From Roseburia faecis (GTDB lineage Bacteria; Bacillota; Clostridia; Lachnospirales; Lachnospiraceae): a stretch of DNA of 64,000 nucleotides. The notes under the pieces were generated by a model. The model was not told the DNA's origin and did not search any database. It was given only the letters and a program-made list of their open reading frames with translations. Below are positions 62,796 through 64,000 of this stretch, one piece after another. The number at the start of each line of letters is the position of its first letter. Position 1 is the first letter of the stretch. The translations under genes were made by a program, and so were the position numbers. The stretch is taken from contig NZ_CVRR01000033.1 of the NCBI RefSeq assembly GCF_001406815.1, positions 124,001-188,000 of the forward strand. Reading direction: 5' to 3'.

Positions 62796-64000
62796 GTTGC
62801 TTGTTCCGGCAAGCAGTCTGGAAGTATTAAAAATTGCAGTTATTTATGGAGCCGATGCGGTCTACATCGGGGGAGAGGCATTCGGACTCAGAGCCAAGGC
62901 AAAAAACTTTACCATGGAAGAGATGGCAGAGGGAATTGTATTTGCACATGCACGGGGAGTTAAAGTTTATGTGACGACAAATATTCTGGCACATAATTAT
63001 GATCTTGACGGTGCGCGGGAATATCTTACGGAACTGCAGAACATGAAGCCGGACCGGCCGGATGCTCTGATCATTGCAGATCCGGCAATCTTTACGATCG
63101 CCGGAGAAGTATGCCCGGATATTGACCGCCATATCAGTACACAGGCAAACAACACCAATTACGGAACATTTCAGTTCTGGGAGAAACTCGGTGCTACCCG
63201 TGTGGTAACGGCAAGAGAACTTTCCCTGCGGGAGATCCGGCAGATCCGGGAACACATTTCCGATGATCTGGAGATAGAGACATTTGTACATGGCGCTATG
63301 TGTATTTCCTATTCTGGAAGATGTCTGCTGTCCAATTATTTTACAGGAAGGGATGCCAACCGCGGGGCATGTACACATCCGTGCCGGTGGAAATATTCTG
63401 TGGTTGAAGAGAAGCGTCCGGGTGAGTATTTTCCGGTATATGAGAATGAGCGCGGAACCTATATTTTCAATTCCAAAGATCTGTGTATGATTGAGCATAT
63501 TCCGGATCTTCTGGAAGCAGGAATTGACAGTTTTAAGATTGAGGGACGTATGAAGACCGCACTTTATGTGGCAACGGTGGCGCGTACTTACCGTAAGGCG
63601 ATTGACGATTATCTGGAATCTCCGGAGAAATATCAGGAAAATATGCCATGGTATCTCGAACAGATCAAAAGCTGCACATACCGCCAGTTTACCACGGGAT
63701 TTTTCTACGGAAAACCTTCGGAGGAGACACAGATTTACGATAACAACACGTATGAAAAGGGATATACCTATCTGGGAATTGTCGGTCCGAAAAATGAAAA
63801 GGGAATGTACCGGGTGGAACAAAAGAATAAATTTTCTGTCGGAGAACAGATCGAAGTGATGAAACCGGACGGACGCAATGTGACCGTTACGGTGCGGGGA
63901 CTGATGGATGAAAAGGGAGAGCCGATGGAATCCTGTCCGCATCCGCAGCAGATCTTTTATGTGGATCTGGGGATGGAACCGGATGAATATGATATTCTCC
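62782..64000 (+). CDS. U32 family peptidase, TrhP-like (3' end cut by window)
   Basis: The first 406 residues of a U32 protein are visible; the frame is open to the window end. Signatures: ELLVPASSLEVLKIAVIYGA, FVHGAMCISYSGRCLLSNY, and GACTHPCRWKY with Cys residues that may bind an Fe-S cluster, plus SFKIEGRMKT. It matches the YrrN/YrrO (TrhP) type that hydroxylates U34 of tRNA in partnership with TrmR, its overlapping upstream neighbour. ATG 62782 lies in the end of trmR after a GAGG site. Confidence 0.9.
   Translation, partial: MRKNELLVPASSLEVLKIAVIYGADAVYIGGEAFGLRAKAKNFTMEEMAEGIVFAHARGVKVYVTTNILAHNYDLDGAREYLTELQNMKPDRPDALIIADPAIFTIAGEVCPDIDRHISTQANNTNYGTFQFWEKLGATRVVTARELSLREIRQIREHISDDLEIETFVHGAMCISYSGRCLLSNYFTGRDANRGACTHPCRWKYSVVEEKRPGEYFPVYENERGTYIFNSKDLCMIEHIPDLLEAGIDSFKIEGRMKTALYVATVARTYRKAIDDYLESPEKYQENMPWYLEQIKSCTYRQFTTGFFYGKPSEETQIYDNNTYEKGYTYLGIVGPKNEKGMYRVEQKNKFSVGEQIEVMKPDGRNVTVTVRGLMDEKGEPMESCPHPQQIFYVDLGMEPDEYDIL

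Noticed and set aside
62827-63942. 371-codon frame opposite the U32 gene
   Set aside because: The + strand frame from 62782 is a clear U32 protein open to the window end; the antisense frame is its shadow.

Overview
The window looks like a chromosomal core segment of an anaerobic, spore-forming member of the Clostridia, most likely Lachnospiraceae. The evidence is a pyruvate:ferredoxin oxidoreductase (nifJ), sporulation genes (gpr, spoIIP), a class III fructose-1,6-bisphosphatase, moderate GC, and gene orders shared with Firmicutes such as gpr-spoIIP-lepA-hemW-hrcA-grpE-dnaK-dnaJ-prmA-rsmE-mtaB and ireB/ruvX/DUF1292/(mltG)/trmR/U32. I see no rRNA, tRNA, CRISPR array, insertion sequence or prophage. 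Nearly all genes are on the + strand; four short - strand units stand apart, each meeting + strand transcription at a hairpin or terminator.

Layout. 0-16.6 kb is housekeeping: a PflX-like radical SAM protein, LD-carboxypeptidase, a DUF1002 secreted protein, a Na/phosphate symporter with a PhoU domain, a thioesterase, an M24 aminopeptidase, polA, coaE, an enlarged FtsA-like protein, a WalJ-type hydrolase, an ACT/PFL-family pair and a stand-alone EAL protein. 16.6-18.2 kb is the least ordinary part. It holds a strong consensus promoter, about 340 nt of apparently non-coding structured RNA and a strong terminator. The RNA converges on an XRE/S24-fold regulator that lacks the Ser/Lys catalytic pair, followed by an AT-rich region with another terminator. 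18.2-26.4 kb carries fbp and a signalling and envelope cluster: a membrane coiled-coil protein, a two-component system, a lipoprotein, CheV and a long acidic/basic membrane protein. 26.5-34.6 kb has hisH-hisF, ung, a FliD C-domain-like protein, an ABC-F ATPase (- strand) and a PAS-GGDEF-GGDEF-EAL protein. 34.7-38.3 kb is nifJ, with its own codon style. 38.4-59.2 kb is the sporulation, chaperone and translation block. It is interrupted by a nucleoside salvage operon (udp-cdd-deoB-add), by a J-domain-like gene plus a small - strand gene, and by a cysteine desulfurase-thiI pair plus an HPr-like gene without the phosphorylatable histidine. 59.2-64 kb is ireB-ruvX-DUF1292-rnj-(58-aa membrane protein where mltG would be)-trmR-U32 peptidase, the last cut by the window end.

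Working together: the chaperone genes form a HrcA/CIRCE-controlled heat-shock operon. NifS-like and ThiI proteins supply sulfur for tRNA thiolation. TrmR plus the U32 protein probably make 5-methoxyuridine-type tRNA modifications. The two EAL/GGDEF proteins, CheV and the FliD-like protein point to c-di-GMP and motility/surface control. The best candidate for something undescribed is the 16.7-17.1 kb RNA gene. Other items worth attention are several family members that have lost a catalytic residue (S24 regulator, HPr-like, ABC-F second site, DNA polymerase I proofreading domain, second GGDEF) and the shrunken mltG locus.
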